This document shows, piece by piece, positions 26,193-27,131 of a DNA stretch of 27,131 bases. The stretch lies in the NCBI GenBank assembly GCA_020650975.1, contig JAIPMN010004679.1, forward strand, positions 1 to 27,131, read 5' to 3'. The notes under the pieces are model-generated. The model was not told the origin of the DNA. It saw nothing but the letters and a program-made list of their open reading frames with translations, and made no database searches. The translations under genes were made by a program, and so were the position numbers. This DNA comes from Apostichopus californicus (lineage: Eukaryota; Echinodermata; Holothuroidea; Aspidochirotida; Stichopodidae). Within the stretch, counting starts at the first letter, position 1. Every line of letters starts with the position of its first letter.

Positions 26193-27131
26193 CTAAAATG
26201 GAGAACAAAATTGTGTATAAGATGATTTTCATAATTTATCCTTCAGAAATACATTGTGTGGCAATACCCAAGGGAGGTTGAATTGCTGGGTGGGGGAAGT
26301 GGTGGAGTCCTACGGTACTACAGAAAACGTATAATTCACCACCCAAACACGTGGTTACCTGGCAACATTGAGTTGAAATCATTCCTTTCAGAACCTACTG
26401 CAGAGCTAACTGGAAACCAGGTCACTAATGTTTAGTTACAATAAGAACATTCTTCATACTCTCAAGCTTGACCTGTTCTGGAATTGAGACTTTCAAATGG
26501 CACAGGGCATATATGTGGACAAGGCATGTTGGGAGGAGGCCCCCTACGTCACATCATTAGGATTAAAGGGTAAATTGACATATCAAAGGAAACATGCAGT
26601 TACTGTTTGGGTTGTCCAAACAGCAAATTTGATTGTCCCAAAGAGTGAGTCAACCTAACGAAGCTCCCCCTTGGGTGGATCATAGGCCTACTAATATATT
26701 TCTTATAGTGAAGGAGGGTGATATCAATTTATCATTTTACTAATTTGGGGATATTTAGTTACAAATTGACCACCAACAAAGCTGATTGTGGTTGTCCAAA
26801 CAGAAATTTGGATGACTTCAAACATTTTCCTGCCATGGCATAGCTTCCTGTTATTTCTTACAATCTGTTCAAAGGACACTAATCGTTAGTTGCCAAAACT
26901 AAATTAAAGGTGCCACTGTGGTGTCAGTCTAAAGAGAAATTCACACCAAGTGTTTTAGTCAACCACACACATTTGTATAAACTAGCCATTTCTAAAAACA
27001 AAAATATCCTACAGAGTTAAAGAAGATGGATATATCTTACTACAGTACACTTACAGAAATTAAAAAGATACAAAGAAAACAAACAAAAAGGGGGGGGGGG
27101 GAGGAGGGGGAAATACCTACCGCTTGTGGCG
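26133..27131 (-). CDS. SUMO: SUMO (small ubiquitin-like modifier), C-terminal part, gene runs off the right edge
   Basis: SUMO is conjugated through its C-terminal Gly-Gly to lysines of nuclear and other proteins after a SENP protease trims the tail. The last exon (26192-26133) encodes LDMEDMDQIEVFQQQTGGQ and a stop, nearly the same as the C-terminus of SUMO-2/3 (family pattern LEMEDEDTIDVFQQQTGG). The preceding exon is cut by the window edge; its last 11 bases (27131-27121) supply ..T-P-Q-A before donor GCG|gtaggt. The splice falls in phase 0 just before L-x-M-E-D, as in the human gene. Only one residue follows the Gly-Gly. The SUMO-2/3 versus SUMO-1 type is judged from FQQQTGG; the N-terminus lies outside the window. 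Confidence 0.92.
26193..27120 (-). other. SUMO last intron
   Basis: A 928-bp intron. It contains a diverged short direct repeat (GTTGTCCAAACAG at 26611 and 26791), a TAGGCCTA at 26683, and a G-rich run at 27090-27110 (C-rich in the sense of transcription) ten bases after the donor. Confidence 0.7.
27121..27131 (-). CDS. SUMO: SUMO penultimate exon, last 11 bases
   Basis: CGCCACAAGCG followed by gtaggt. With a preceding A outside the window it reads T-P-Q-A, which matches the 'DTPxx' that precedes the last exon in SUMO genes. Confidence 0.75.

Overview
The window is eukaryotic nuclear DNA: AT-rich, with short conserved exons split by introns that have GT-AG borders, many dispersed repeats, and no bacterial-style gene packing. 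Repeat style (hAT and TTAA-type MITEs, a LINE-like tail running into CTAT/CTGT repeats, scattered TAGGCCTA palindromes, degenerate 'TTGACCT..TGACC' repeat modules) and near-vertebrate conservation of the genes suggest an invertebrate deuterostome. An echinoderm, possibly a sea cucumber, is my best guess; this is inference, not proof.

Four genes can be read. (1) Plus strand, 2491/2614-7268: a complete seven-exon ribose-phosphate pyrophosphokinase gene (PRPS1/2 type), 319 residues from the canonical start, with an optional in-frame 41-residue N-terminal extension. (2) Minus strand, 18649-15656: a small secreted cysteine-rich protein of 128 residues in four coding exons (signal peptide, an unassigned Cys-rich module, one EGF-like domain, a short tail). 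(3) Plus strand, 22714-23608: TOMM5, the 50-residue small subunit of the mitochondrial import pore, in two exons. (4) Minus strand, from the right edge to 26133: the last coding exon of a SUMO gene, plus 11 bases of the preceding exon at the window edge.

Between them: a pair of inverted hAT-type MITEs (420-799 with a perfect 8-bp target duplication; 6052-6389 inside PRPS intron 5); a pair of TTAA-flanked MITE-like repeats (3121-3425 in PRPS intron 1; 14848-15211); a compound (CTAT)17(CTGT)17 microsatellite ending on the probable branch point of the last PRPS intron; a 23-copy, 46-bp minisatellite (9357-10414) with higher-order structure; and a degenerate repeat tract (13930-14510) carrying four nuclear-receptor-like direct repeats. 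The stretches 7269-9356, 10415-13416 and 18672-22646 hold no gene I can support.

The genes are not a pathway. PRPS makes PRPP for nucleotide synthesis, TOMM5 is a mitochondrial import subunit, SUMO is a protein modifier, and the EGF protein is presumably extracellular. TOMM5 and SUMO are convergent, and the EGF gene and TOMM5 point away from each other. I found no operon-like, CRISPR or phage-like system.
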